Assembly: GCA_003545655.1 (NCBI GenBank)
Contig: DODJ01000020.1
Span: 1 to 8,772 of the forward strand
Source: Candidatus Saccharimonadota bacterium
Lineage (GTDB): Bacteria > Patescibacteriota > Saccharimonadia > Saccharimonadales > Saccharimonadaceae
Reading direction: 5' to 3'
DNA: 8,772 bases
In this document: one piece after another, positions 1 to 5,338 of the stretch
Position numbering within the stretch: the stretch's first letter is position 1
Layout: each line of letters begins with the position of its first letter
Program-made: the position numbers and the translations under genes
Notes under the pieces: generated by a model
What the model saw: the letters and a program-made list of their open reading frames with translations, nothing else
Database searches by the model: none
Told to the model about the DNA's origin: nothing

Positions 1-57
1 GAACCAGCGACCTTAGGCTTAGAAGTCCTCTGCTCTATCCAACTGAGCTACCGGGGC
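1..57 (-). tRNA. tRNA-Arg (anticodon UCU), 3' part outside window
   Basis: Reading the minus strand from 57 gives the 5' acceptor strand GCCCCGG (plus 51-57), a D arm with stem GCTC/GAGC, and an anticodon loop CTTCTAA (plus 19-25) with anticodon TCT at plus 21-23. This decodes AGA/AGG arginine codons. The start of the T arm (GCTGGTTC) is visible, and the rest lies beyond position 1. The anticodon stem is weak as read: GAGGA opposite GCCTA gives Watson-Crick pairs only at 28:42, 29:41 and 30:40, with 27:43 (G,A) and the loop-closing 31:39 (A,G) mismatched. The acceptor pairing cannot be checked because the 3' end is missing. It has its own extended -10 upstream, at 91-99. Confidence 0.93.
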
Positions 58-60
58 ATA

Positions 61-86
61 GGGCGCTTTTATAAAAGCAAGCGCCC
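61..86 (-). other. Inverted repeat in the tRNA-Arg 5' leader
   Basis: Plus 61-68 (GGGCGCTT) and 79-86 (AAGCGCCC) are perfect reverse complements around a 10-nt loop. Inside, 65-78 (GCTTTTATAAAAGC) is itself a perfect palindrome, so two alternative folds exist. The repeat lies between the tRNA-Arg -10 (91-96) and the mature 5' end (57), so nearly all of it should be transcribed as pre-tRNA leader. No T-tract follows on either strand, so it does not look like an intrinsic terminator for the Nudix gene ending at 105. A processing signal is possible but inferred. Confidence 0.5.
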
Positions 87-90
87 CTGT

Positions 91-99
91 ATTATAGCA
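91..99 (-). promoter_or_regulatory. Extended -10 promoter of tRNA-Arg
   Basis: The minus strand reads TGCTATAAT, a perfect extended -10 (TGn plus TATAAT at 91-96). The predicted start is near 84-85, about 27 nt before the mature tRNA. The -35 region at a 17-bp spacer is TTAATG, which is weak, as is common with extended -10 promoters. It sits just downstream of the Nudix stop codon (105), so the tRNA can also be reached by read-through from that gene. Confidence 0.7.
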
Positions 100-104
100 A
101 ACTC

Positions 105-572
105 TTAACTGCTCATTAATTCGTTCACTAGAGTAAGTGAAGGTGCGCTGCCTAGTGCAGTCTCAAAATCAAATGTTGAAATCACTTTTGGCAAAATGAG
201 TACCTCCTTCGGATCCACGAACTCAACACGTGCAAGTTCATGATGACCATGGCTAGTTGTCTCTAGTGTGATCGCATCATACGCAGGCGAATCCTTTACC
301 TCAAAAAACAGCTCAAGCTCTTCATCGAACCCGTGCCGCTTTGAATTGAACTGTTGCATGAAAAGCAACTTTCCCACTTCCGCCTCTACACCCAGCTCTT
401 CGTATATTTCTCGTTGTACACCGTCTTCAACCCATTCTAATAGATCAAGACCGCCACCAGGAACCGCCCAGTACGAAGACTCCGTACCATCTGGATCTTT
501 ATGTTTTACCGCAAGAATTTTTCCCTCTCGCCAAATAATTCCCCGTACGTTAACACGCCGCTTCCCTTCCAT
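105..572 (-). CDS. Nudix hydrolase (155 aa)
   Basis: The protein contains a complete Nudix box, GX5EX7REUXEEXGU: G40, E46, R54-E55-I56, E58-E59, G61-V62, preceded by the usual VPGG strand at 37-40. The glutamates bind the catalytic Mg2+, and the family hydrolyses nucleoside diphosphates linked to another moiety. The single-domain length is typical. The substrate cannot be told from sequence; housecleaning of oxidised nucleotides or nucleotide-sugar turnover are both possible. No signal peptide is seen, so it should be cytosolic. The ATG at 572 is preceded by a good Shine-Dalgarno (GGAG, 5-nt spacing). The gene is divergent from the cupin gene, and its stop lies 48 nt before tRNA-Arg with no terminator between them. 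A second Nudix gene at 4793-5194 has its box at identical residue positions. Confidence 0.93.
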   Translation of the reverse strand: MEGKRRVNVRGIIWREGKILAVKHKDPDGTESSYWAVPGGGLDLLEWVEDGVQREIYEELGVEAEVGKLLFMQQFNSKRHGFDEELELFFEVKDSPAYDAITLETTSHGHHELARVEFVDPKEVLILPKVISTFDFETALGSAPSLTLVNELMSS

Positions 573-577
573 AGAAG

Positions 578-601
578 CTCCTTCCTTAAATTAAGATTAT
601 A
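578..601 (-). promoter_or_regulatory. -10 box and Shine-Dalgarno of the first Nudix gene
   Basis: On the minus strand TATAAT lies at 596-601, and an AAGGAAGGAG Shine-Dalgarno stretch ends at 578, 5 nt before the ATG at 572. The -10 lies 23 nt before the start codon, so this mRNA has a conventional leader. This contrasts with most other genes here. No convincing -35 is seen at 16-18 bp spacing. Confidence 0.6.
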
Positions 602-650
602 TGAAATAAGTGCGAGTGGTTTGGGTCGGACAAACTTCCATCACATAGCG

Positions 651-663
651 GAACCAGTGGTTC
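651..663. repeat. Short inverted repeat between divergent promoters
   Basis: GAACCA-G-TGGTTC is a perfect 6-bp inverted repeat around one central base. It lies in the 158-bp gap between the divergent Nudix and cupin genes, roughly midway between their -10 boxes (596-601 and 702-707). The placement and symmetry fit an operator for a dimeric repressor acting on both promoters. A 13-bp repeat can also arise by chance, and no regulator gene is adjacent. Confidence 0.3.
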
Positions 664-701
664 GTAATAACAGCAGTATACCACGTACGGTAACTCTTCG
701 G

Positions 702-723
702 TATAATAAGTAGGTAATAGGAG
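702..723 (+). promoter_or_regulatory. -10 box and Shine-Dalgarno of the cupin gene
   Basis: TATAAT lies at 702-707 and AGGAG at 719-723, 7 nt before the ATG at 731. The -10 is 23 nt from the start codon, the same distance as in the divergent Nudix gene. No clear -35 is present; the 17-bp-spaced hexamer is TACCAC. Confidence 0.6.
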
Positions 724-730
724 AAACAAT

Positions 731-1147
731 ATGCAAGACAATGGGCCCAACCCCTACGTAGTAAACATCGAAGAACTAACACTGCAAAACGAGAATTTCC
801 GCACTGCTGCGTGGACGGGTTCTAATCTGCAAATGACCCTAATGACCATTCAGCCCGGCGAAGATATTGGACTTGAGGTGCATGAAGACCACGACCAGTT
901 CCTCCGTATCGAACAAGGTACTGCTCGTGTTGAGATGGGGCCAACCGAAACGAGCCTTCAGACATGGGACGCAGAAGATGACTTTGCTATTTTTGTTCCG
1001 GCGGGTGTTTGGCACAATGTTGTCAACACCGGAGAGGAGCCGCTGAAGCTCTACTCTATCTACGCACCACCAGAGCATGCGCATGGTACTATTCATGAAA
1101 CTAAGGCAATTGCTGACGAAGCAGAAGCAGCCGAACACGGCGAGTAG
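731..1147 (+). CDS. Single-domain cupin protein (138 aa)
   Basis: This is a conserved cupin with both motifs. Motif 1 starts at G43 and supplies H51, H54 and Q56, followed by the E61-Q62-G63 turn. Motif 2 is the P90-A-G-x-W-H95 stretch ending at N99. H51, H54, Q56 and H95 are the likely metal ligands, with Gln in place of the usual Glu. Residues 106-118 (start KLYSIYAPP, later a His-rich turn) and the acidic C-terminus match a widespread stand-alone cupin family often annotated as mannose-6-phosphate isomerase-like. Its enzymatic activity is unproven, and a small-molecule or sugar-phosphate role is only inferred. There is no signal peptide, so it is probably cytosolic. It is the only protein gene on the plus strand before murT. 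The stop TAG is followed at once by another TAG. Confidence 0.9.
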   Translation: MQDNGPNPYVVNIEELTLQNENFRTAAWTGSNLQMTLMTIQPGEDIGLEVHEDHDQFLRIEQGTARVEMGPTETSLQTWDAEDDFAIFVPAGVWHNVVNTGEEPLKLYSIYAPPEHAHGTIHETKAIADEAEAAEHGE

Positions 1148-1168
1148 TAGTACCGCACCCTCAGTGCA

Positions 1169-1193
1169 ACAGCCCGTGGTTTATGCGGGCTGT
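1169..1193. terminator. Hairpin between the convergent cupin and pilin genes
   Basis: ACAGCCCG (1169-1176) and CGGGCTGT (1186-1193) form an 8-bp GC-rich stem with a 9-nt loop. It lies between the cupin stop (1147) and the pilin stop (1195), so it could stop transcription from both sides. The tail is moderately T-rich only on the plus side (GTTAGTTT), so it is a better terminator for the cupin than for the pilin. Confidence 0.55.
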
Positions 1194-1194
1194 G

Positions 1195-1671
1195 TTAGTT
1201 TACCCATCCCGCCCAGGTAGGTTCATTATACCCATTCTGCGATGGGTTTGTACTAGATAGCCCTATGAGACTACATACGCTGTATCCATGAGCGTACCCG
1301 TTGGGTGTTACCTCACCATTAATTGCCTTGTACATATCGCCTGATTTTGAACGAGCCATAAGCACATACGTATCAGTGCTGCTATTGTAGCAGTATCGAA
1401 GCGTCGCCCCTTGATTGTCGGGTGTGTATGCAGACCTGCTAAAGCTAAAGCCCATAGCTGTTGTTAGAGGGTTTGGATACCTGCCGTCATCAACCTTTAG
1501 TAATTCCATCTTTTTTGCAAAATTTGCTAAGTCTGATTGAACCGTAGTGTCATTAGCCCTGTCTTGCACACCAGTATAGGCAACGATAGTAATCGCCGCC
1601 AATATCGCTATCACTACAATAACAATAAGAAGTTCAACGATGGTGAAACCCTTTTGTTGTGCCCACATCAT
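1195..1671 (-). CDS. Type IV pilin-like protein (prepilin, 158 aa)
   Basis: The N-terminus is a classic class III signal: a short leader ending in Q-K-G8, the F9 cleavage point, Glu at mature +5 (E13), and one hydrophobic helix (about 11-33) for membrane anchoring and pilus packing. A prepilin peptidase should cut after G8 and methylate F9. The rest is a globular domain rich in Ser, Thr, Asn and Tyr, with two cysteines (C94, C133) that could form a D-loop disulfide. The gene is alone here, with no assembly ATPase, platform protein or peptidase beside it, so it must use machinery encoded elsewhere. Two consecutive ATGs (1671 and 1668) are possible starts. The promoter suggests a leaderless transcript beginning at or next to 1671. 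Major versus minor pilin cannot be decided. Confidence 0.93.
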   Translation of the reverse strand: MMWAQQKGFTIVELLIVIVVIAILAAITIVAYTGVQDRANDTTVQSDLANFAKKMELLKVDDGRYPNPLTTAMGFSFSRSAYTPDNQGATLRYCYNSSTDTYVLMARSKSGDMYKAINGEVTPNGYAHGYSVCSLIGLSSTNPSQNGYNEPTWAGWVN

Positions 1672-1677
1672 ATCTTT

Positions 1678-1705
1678 AGTATACCCACATAGCGCTCATG
1701 GTCAA
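1678..1705 (-). promoter_or_regulatory. Promoter of the pilin gene (leaderless layout)
   Basis: On the minus strand TTGACC (1700-1705) is followed after 16 bp by TATACT (1678-1683), one of the two best -35/-10 pairs in the window. Only 6 nt separate the -10 from the ATG at 1671, so the start site falls on the start codon itself. No Shine-Dalgarno fits. The strong core promoter agrees with high expression expected of a structural pilin. The -35 begins 12 bp past the stop of the upstream peptidase gene. Confidence 0.72.
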
Positions 1706-1716
1706 ACGCCAATTGA

Positions 1717-3765
1717 TTAGTCGCTCATCGGCTGCAGCTCAAGTTGAGACCCAAAAAACGACATTCTACGAGAAATACTCTCAATAGCTTTCGTTCTTCT
1801 CATCGCGCTTGTATGACCTGTTCCCCGTTCAACCCACAAAAGAATAGGGTTTGCGGTACGAACACTTTGAAGCTTTGCGGTCATTTTAAGCGCATGCATT
1901 GGGTGCACCCTCGTGTCATTCTCGGCAGTTGTGATATAAAACGCTGGGTAATTAACCCCAGATCTGATGGCATGATAGGGACTCCACGTAAGTATACGCT
2001 CAAAGTCAGACTTCTTCGCAGGATCACCATATTCATTTTTCCAACGCGAGGCGATAAGAAGCGAGTCGAAATGTACCATGTCTAACAAAGGTACCTGCGA
2101 CATCACCGCCTTATATAGTTCAGGCCTTTGCGTAGCTACCGCTCCTACCAAAAGCCCACCGTTACTCCCACCGTATATACCAAGATGTTCTTTACTTGTA
2201 ATGCCTTCCTCTATTAAGTGCTCGGCGTGCGCGATAAAATCATCAAAACTTACCTGCTTGTTCTCCAAGATACCCGCCCTGTGCCACGCATCTCCATATT
2301 CTCCACCACCTCGAATAACCGCGTCAACGAAAATGCCGCCCGCCTCTAGCCACGCCATGTTTGCCCCTAGATAATGCGCACTCTCACTGACGGCAAACCC
2401 CCCATATCCATAGAGCAGTGTTGGGGTACTTCCATCCCGTACAATACCTTTTTTGTGAGCAATAAGTGCCGGCAACCGTGTGCCGTCTTTTGCTACACAC
2501 CATTCAATATACGCCTCATACTCACTAGCTGAATGTGGTGACTCTACTGTGCGAATTTCTTTACACTTCAATGTTACAGCGTTCGCTTCGTACGTAACGG
2601 TTGGGCTTACGGGTGTTTGGACTGCCATATACAAAACATCGCTTGCCGTGCTTGTCGATAGCCCAATGGCAGCGAGCTCGGGAGAAGGAAGCGTACCTTT
2701 TTCATTACCCTTGAAATCAAATACACGAACTATATCGGAAATATCCTCTGTATACTTCACAAGAATACGCGACTTTGTAACCCAGAACCACTGAAGGTTT
2801 GCATCCGATTCAGGAACAACAACGCGGGCTGCCTTTACGCCTTCGTGTATCATATCAACGTCGAGGAGTAGTAGCGTACCATTATTAGCATTGTGGTTTG
2901 TCCATATAAGCACCGTGTCTTTTAGCGGTAATGCGTCAAAAGAAGCATCGATTCCCGTAACAAACGGCGTAACCGCGTGTGTTTCTGTATCAATGAGGTA
3001 TAGATCGTTACGAGACCATTCTTGACGTACAGATAGTACAGCATACGGCGCGCCCTCCGTCCGTGATACCCACAGCATATCATCACTAGGCCTATCCTCT
3101 CCAAAAATCATTTGGTCGTTTTCATATGGCCCACCTATGGCGTGGAAGTAAAGTTTCGTATTCATTCGAATGTCATTGTCGTCAACTGAACCTGGCTTTG
3201 GCCCACGGGCATAATAAAACCCCGTACCCGCATCGTTCCAGCAAACAGAGTGGGCGTTAGGAATAATTGGCTCTACGTCTTCACCCGTATCCGTATTGAT
3301 AACGTGTAGGTAAGCTATTTCAGCCCCACCCTCTGATACCGAGTACGCAAGTAGCGTGCCGTCGTATGAAGGATCCCATGCCTCAAGAATTGAATCTCCG
3401 TTTGTATGATCCGCCTTATTTAAATCGAGCAGCACGCGCTCTTTACCGCGATCACCTTCGCGAACATAGAGTACCGAAAAATCTTGATTATACTGTTGCC
3501 GTGTAAAAAACTGTTTCTTGCCTCGAACAGTCGGAAGGCCCTCGCGGTCAATTTTCATGTACGCAGCAACCCTATCATGCCATCGGCTATATTGCGTAGA
3601 TACCTTATGGAATTTATCCGTCCGTTCAGTCTGTGCGTCCATCCATGATTGTACTTCAGGCAAGGCTACGTCCTCTAACCAACGGTAGTCATCTCTCAGT
3701 GTAACCCCGTGAAGAATTTCTTCTGTCGGCTGTTTTCGTGTCTTAGGGATATTCGGTGTATTCAT
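1717..3765 (-). CDS. Prolyl oligopeptidase, S9A family (682 aa)
   Basis: This full-length serine peptidase cleaves short peptides after proline. The N-terminal part (about 1-70) has the D26-Y-R-W-L-E-D signature that packs on the catalytic domain. Residues about 75-405 form the seven-bladed propeller that excludes large substrates. The C-terminal part (about 415-675) is the alpha/beta hydrolase. The catalytic triad is S534 in GGSNGG, D617 in the NDTRV motif, and H651. Y454 in LYGYGGF supplies the oxyanion hole, and R619 matches the substrate-binding Arg beside the Asp. The His context is GTGH-T-S rather than the GHGAG of porcine POP, still within family variation. No signal peptide is seen, so it acts in the cytosol, probably on imported peptides. 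It lies between the kinase gene and the pilin gene with no visible terminator on either side. Confidence 0.95.
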   Translation of the reverse strand: MNTPNIPKTRKQPTEEILHGVTLRDDYRWLEDVALPEVQSWMDAQTERTDKFHKVSTQYSRWHDRVAAYMKIDREGLPTVRGKKQFFTRQQYNQDFSVLYVREGDRGKERVLLDLNKADHTNGDSILEAWDPSYDGTLLAYSVSEGGAEIAYLHVINTDTGEDVEPIIPNAHSVCWNDAGTGFYYARGPKPGSVDDNDIRMNTKLYFHAIGGPYENDQMIFGEDRPSDDMLWVSRTEGAPYAVLSVRQEWSRNDLYLIDTETHAVTPFVTGIDASFDALPLKDTVLIWTNHNANNGTLLLLDVDMIHEGVKAARVVVPESDANLQWFWVTKSRILVKYTEDISDIVRVFDFKGNEKGTLPSPELAAIGLSTSTASDVLYMAVQTPVSPTVTYEANAVTLKCKEIRTVESPHSASEYEAYIEWCVAKDGTRLPALIAHKKGIVRDGSTPTLLYGYGGFAVSESAHYLGANMAWLEAGGIFVDAVIRGGGEYGDAWHRAGILENKQVSFDDFIAHAEHLIEEGITSKEHLGIYGGSNGGLLVGAVATQRPELYKAVMSQVPLLDMVHFDSLLIASRWKNEYGDPAKKSDFERILTWSPYHAIRSGVNYPAFYITTAENDTRVHPMHALKMTAKLQSVRTANPILLWVERGTGHTSAMRRTKAIESISRRMSFFGSQLELQPMSD

Positions 3766-3771
3766 AGAACT

Positions 3772-3777
3772 ACTTTA
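3772..3777 (-). promoter_or_regulatory. Possible -10 of the prolyl oligopeptidase gene
   Basis: The minus strand reads TAAAGT, four of six matches to TATAAT, ending 6 nt before the ATG at 3765. TCGACT lies 17 bp upstream (3795-3800), four of six matches to TTGACA. The position matches the leaderless layout of the neighbouring genes, but the boxes are weak. The 114-bp gap 3766-3879 shows no terminator or gene, so read-through from the kinase gene is also possible. Confidence 0.35.
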
Positions 3778-3879
3778 ACGAAAAGTGTTCGTGTAGTCGA
3801 GAATAATACTATGAGGCCAATTTGCCTTTCCCTGTATGTCATACGAAACGTTATGGCAAACCTTCGTTCCCATCAAGCA

Positions 3880-4422
3880 TCAAGATCCGACTATCGAGAT
3901 GATTTCATCCGCCACATCTTCGGCGCTTCTATTGGTTGTATCTATTTGCGTGTAGTTATCAAAATAAAAGGGTCGCGGGCTTTCGTAGGTAAAGATTGAA
4001 TCAAGATAGGCAACGCGCTTAGCATTTGGCGCATGTATTTTCGTTCGTTTACGCTCTGGGGTCTCAGCTCTTCGAAGGCGAGTTTTAAGTGGCGCAACGA
4101 GTTCCACGAAGATCACCTCCCCACCCCTAGATTCATATACGTCTTTGAATGCTGTTATATTATTCTTACCCTTTTCACTTCCAAAATTCCAAGCATAGGT
4201 AAAAATTAAGTCTATACCCGCCTCAGCCGCCTCTTTAATAACCTCAGACCGTATAAGCTTACTCAACGTATCTTCGGCGGGTGTCCCTACGCCAAACAGC
4301 TCAATAACTCCGTCCATTATCATATGGTTGTGAAATAGCTTAAAATTCGTCTTTTCTGCAATAATTCTACCGACGGTTGCTTTGCCTACGGCAGGCGGAC
4401 CTATAAGTACAAGGAGCTTCAT
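3880..4422 (-). CDS. P-loop AAA/kinase-like protein (180 aa)
   Basis: The N-terminus carries a Walker A loop, G8-P-P-A-V-G-K14, directly after a hydrophobic strand. The usual Ser/Thr after Lys is Ala (A15), followed by T16, as seen in a family of small uncharacterised ATPases resembling shikimate kinase and chloramphenicol phosphotransferase. The L29-F-H-N-H-M patch after the P-loop helix is typical of that family and is not an HNH nuclease. An Arg-rich segment (114-127) could be the lid that contacts ATP phosphates, and D161-T-T resembles the C-terminal nucleotide-binding strand. It probably phosphorylates a small molecule, but the substrate is unknown. The protein is soluble. The ATG at 4422 follows an extended -10 by 6 nt with no Shine-Dalgarno. 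It ends in TGA, the only UGA stop in the window. Confidence 0.83.
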   Translation of the reverse strand: MKLLVLIGPPAVGKATVGRIIAEKTNFKLFHNHMIMDGVIELFGVGTPAEDTLSKLIRSEVIKEAAEAGIDLIFTYAWNFGSEKGKNNITAFKDVYESRGGEVIFVELVAPLKTRLRRAETPERKRTKIHAPNAKRVAYLDSIFTYESPRPFYFDNYTQIDTTNRSAEDVADEIISIVGS

Positions 4423-4428
4423 TGTTTT

Positions 4429-4437
4429 ATCATAGCA
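4429..4437 (-). promoter_or_regulatory. Extended -10 of the kinase gene (leaderless layout)
   Basis: The minus strand reads TGCTATGAT, an extended -10 with one mismatch, followed by 6 nt (AAAACA) and the ATG at 4422. The T of its TGC is the last T of the terminator T-tract of the upstream membrane protein gene. No -35 match is seen at 17 bp. Confidence 0.65.
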
Positions 4438-4463
4438 AAAAACAGTTAGAAAGGTTCTAACCG
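4437..4463 (-). terminator. Intrinsic terminator of the small membrane protein gene
   Basis: On the minus strand GTTAGAA, loop CCT, TTCTAAC form a perfect 7-bp stem (plus 4455-4461 and 4445-4451). It is extended by one G-T and one C-G pair at the base and followed by six T (4437-4442). The membrane protein's stop codon (4457-4459) lies inside the 5' arm, so the coding region and the terminator overlap. Confidence 0.82.
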
Positions 4464-4693
4464 GGTATGATAAGATCTAACAAAATCCAACTCGGGTCAT
4501 TTTTAATTATCGACATGACTGCTACGAAAAAAGTAGTTAACCCGCTCAGTCCTATCAAAATACTCCACCAACCGAAAGTATTGACATTTATCGTGGCGAC
4601 TACAACGAGTGTAAGACAAAACACTAAAAGCATTGACGCTATAAATACCAAGAGCCAGTTCCTTGGCTTACCTGTAGTTTTGTTATTTTTCAT
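4457..4693 (-). CDS. Small two-helix membrane protein, unknown function (78 aa)
   Basis: I do not recognise a family. The N-terminus is short and basic (residues 1-12, with K2, K5, K9 and R11). Two hydrophobic helices follow, about 13-34 and 41-63, with a short N-V-N-T-F-G turn between them. A final hydrophobic stretch, 69-77, is too short to span the membrane. The positive N-terminus and tight turn predict both ends in the cytoplasm. The gene has its own extended -10 promoter and its own terminator, so it is a single-gene transcription unit. That supports it being real despite its size. The start at 4693 is set by the -10 only 7 nt upstream. Confidence 0.72.
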   Translation of the reverse strand: MKNNKTTGKPRNWLLVFIASMLLVFCLTLVVVATINVNTFGWWSILIGLSGLTTFFVAVMSIIKNDPSWILLDLIIPG

Positions 4694-4700
4694 AACCAGA

Positions 4701-4709
4701 AGTATAACA
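4701..4709 (-). promoter_or_regulatory. Extended -10 of the small membrane protein gene (leaderless layout)
   Basis: The minus strand reads TGTTATACT, with the -10 TATACT at 4701-4706, then 7 nt (TCTGGTT) and the ATG at 4693. The T of TGT belongs to the T-tract of the preceding terminator (4709-4715). No -35 is evident. Confidence 0.65.
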
Positions 4710-4737
4710 AAAAAAGACTTCGATTACCGAAGTCTTT
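4709..4737 (-). terminator. Intrinsic terminator of the second Nudix gene
   Basis: On the minus strand AAAGACTTCG, loop GTAAT, CGAAGTCTTT form a perfect 10-bp stem (plus 4728-4737 and 4713-4722), and the T run continues to 4709. It lies about 55 nt after the Nudix stop at 4793. The intervening 4738-4792 shows no gene. Confidence 0.85.
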
Positions 4738-4792
4738 AAGTATAATCTCTCTGATGCGGCATTATGGCGAAAGGTAGAGCCACATTAGTCGG

Positions 4793-5194
4793 TTAGCTAA
4801 ACGTTATCAGGTAATGCTCCCTCTCGTCTGTGCTTGTTTCAAATACTCGAGGATCAATAAACTCAATATCAGTTACACCATCGCCAGCTATAAATTGAGT
4901 TTTATTAGCAAGCGTAACTTCATAGACAATCCACATTAGCCAGGCCTGTTTGCTATCAAGCCAAAAAGACTTCTGCGTTACAATTCCGCCGACATAAATA
5001 CCGCTCGAAACGCCTATTTCCTCTTGAATCTCTCTTTTGATTCCGTCCTCAGGTTCCTCCCCATGGTCAAGACCACCGCCAGGTAGATCCCATTTATCGG
5101 ATTTTTCTTTTACAAGTAATATCTGACCTTTGTCATTTTTAATGAGTGCTTTTACTGCAACTCTATAAAACGTGTTTGGATAATTGCCAGCCAT
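4793..5194 (-). CDS. Nudix hydrolase (133 aa)
   Basis: A complete Nudix box is present: G40, E46, R54-E55-I56, E58-E59, G61-V62, after the W-D-L-P-G-G strand. Here E58 and E59 are the expected Mg2+ ligands. The N-terminal strand (R11-V-A-V-K-A-L) and the I-L-L-V-K-E-K stretch are typical of MutT/NUDT1-like single-domain enzymes, but the substrate is not predictable. I start the protein at the ATG at 5194, giving M-A-G-N. An in-frame TTG at 5212 would add six residues, but it overlaps the promoter and the upstream terminator. An extended -10 ends 8 nt before this ATG and there is no Shine-Dalgarno, so a leaderless transcript is likely. The upstream neighbour is tRNA-Gly, whose terminator abuts the promoter. 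Confidence 0.92.
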   Translation of the reverse strand: MAGNYPNTFYRVAVKALIKNDKGQILLVKEKSDKWDLPGGGLDHGEEPEDGIKREIQEEIGVSSGIYVGGIVTQKSFWLDSKQAWLMWIVYEVTLANKTQFIAGDGVTDIEFIDPRVFETSTDEREHYLITFS

Positions 5195-5202
5195 ATAACT
5201 AC

Positions 5203-5211
5203 ATGATACCA
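5203..5211 (-). promoter_or_regulatory. Extended -10 of the second Nudix gene (leaderless layout)
   Basis: The minus strand reads TGGTATCAT, with the -10 TATCAT at 5203-5208, then 8 nt and the ATG at 5194. The T of TGG is the last T of the tRNA-Gly terminator tract. No -35 match is present. Confidence 0.58.
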
Positions 5212-5238
5212 AAAAACGGCCAGAAAAGTTCTAACCGT
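5211..5238 (-). terminator. Intrinsic terminator of tRNA-Gly
   Basis: On the minus strand ACGGTTAGAA, loop CTT, TTCTGGCCGT form a 10-bp stem with two central T-G wobbles, followed by five more T (5211-5215). It begins 15 nt after the tRNA 3' end. Its GTTAGAA core resembles the terminator at 4437-4463. Confidence 0.8.
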
Positions 5239-5253
5239 CTACAATGCTTCGTC

Positions 5254-5328
5254 TGGTGCGGGCGGAGAGAATCGAACTCTCATCGCATGCTTGGAAGGCA
5301 CATATATTAGCCATTATACGACGCCCGC
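5254..5328 (-). tRNA. tRNA-Gly (anticodon UCC), CCA encoded
   Basis: The acceptor stem GCGGGCG (plus 5322-5328) pairs perfectly with CGCCCGC (5258-5264). The discriminator is A, and CCA is encoded at 5254-5256. The D stem is GTAT/ATAT. The anticodon loop CTTCCAA carries TCC (plus 5293-5295), which reads GGA and GGG. The T arm has the standard GTTCGATTC loop. The anticodon stem ends in two wobbles (27:43 and 28:42), but the loop-closing pair is C-G. It has its own promoter and terminator and is divergent from tRNA-His. Confidence 0.97.
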
Positions 5329-5338
5329 ATAAGTTGAT

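Noticed and set aside
2922..3104. Sixty-codon and longer open frames inside or opposite the peptidase, cupin, Nudix and Clp-like genes.
   Set aside because: Their translations are low-complexity or Arg/Ser/Pro-rich shadows of conserved genes and have no supporting promoter or motif.
3766..3879. Search for a terminator, small RNA or small gene between the kinase and peptidase genes, including the GTATG-T-CATAC repeat at 3834-3844.
   Set aside because: The repeat is only 5 bp with no T-tract, and no ORF with a credible start was seen. The gap is left unassigned apart from the weak -10.
3880..3882. Recoding of UGA as glycine (code 25).
   Set aside because: UGA ends the kinase gene at the expected family length, and no conserved gene contains an in-frame UGA.
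3967..4422. H-N-H tripeptide (residues 31-33) in the kinase-like protein as an HNH nuclease.
   Set aside because: It lies directly after the P-loop helix, as is usual for that ATPase family, and the rest of an HNH motif is absent.
4739..4746. TATAAT on plus (4741-4746) and TATACT on minus (4739-4744) between the second Nudix stop and its terminator.
   Set aside because: No gene follows on plus. A minus transcript would meet the terminator at once, and the membrane protein has a better-placed extended -10 at 4701-4709.
5195..5212. TTG start at 5212 for the second Nudix gene, adding six residues.
   Set aside because: It overlaps the extended -10 and the terminator T-tract, has no Shine-Dalgarno, and the added residues are not part of the Nudix fold. 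The ATG at 5194 fits the promoter spacing.
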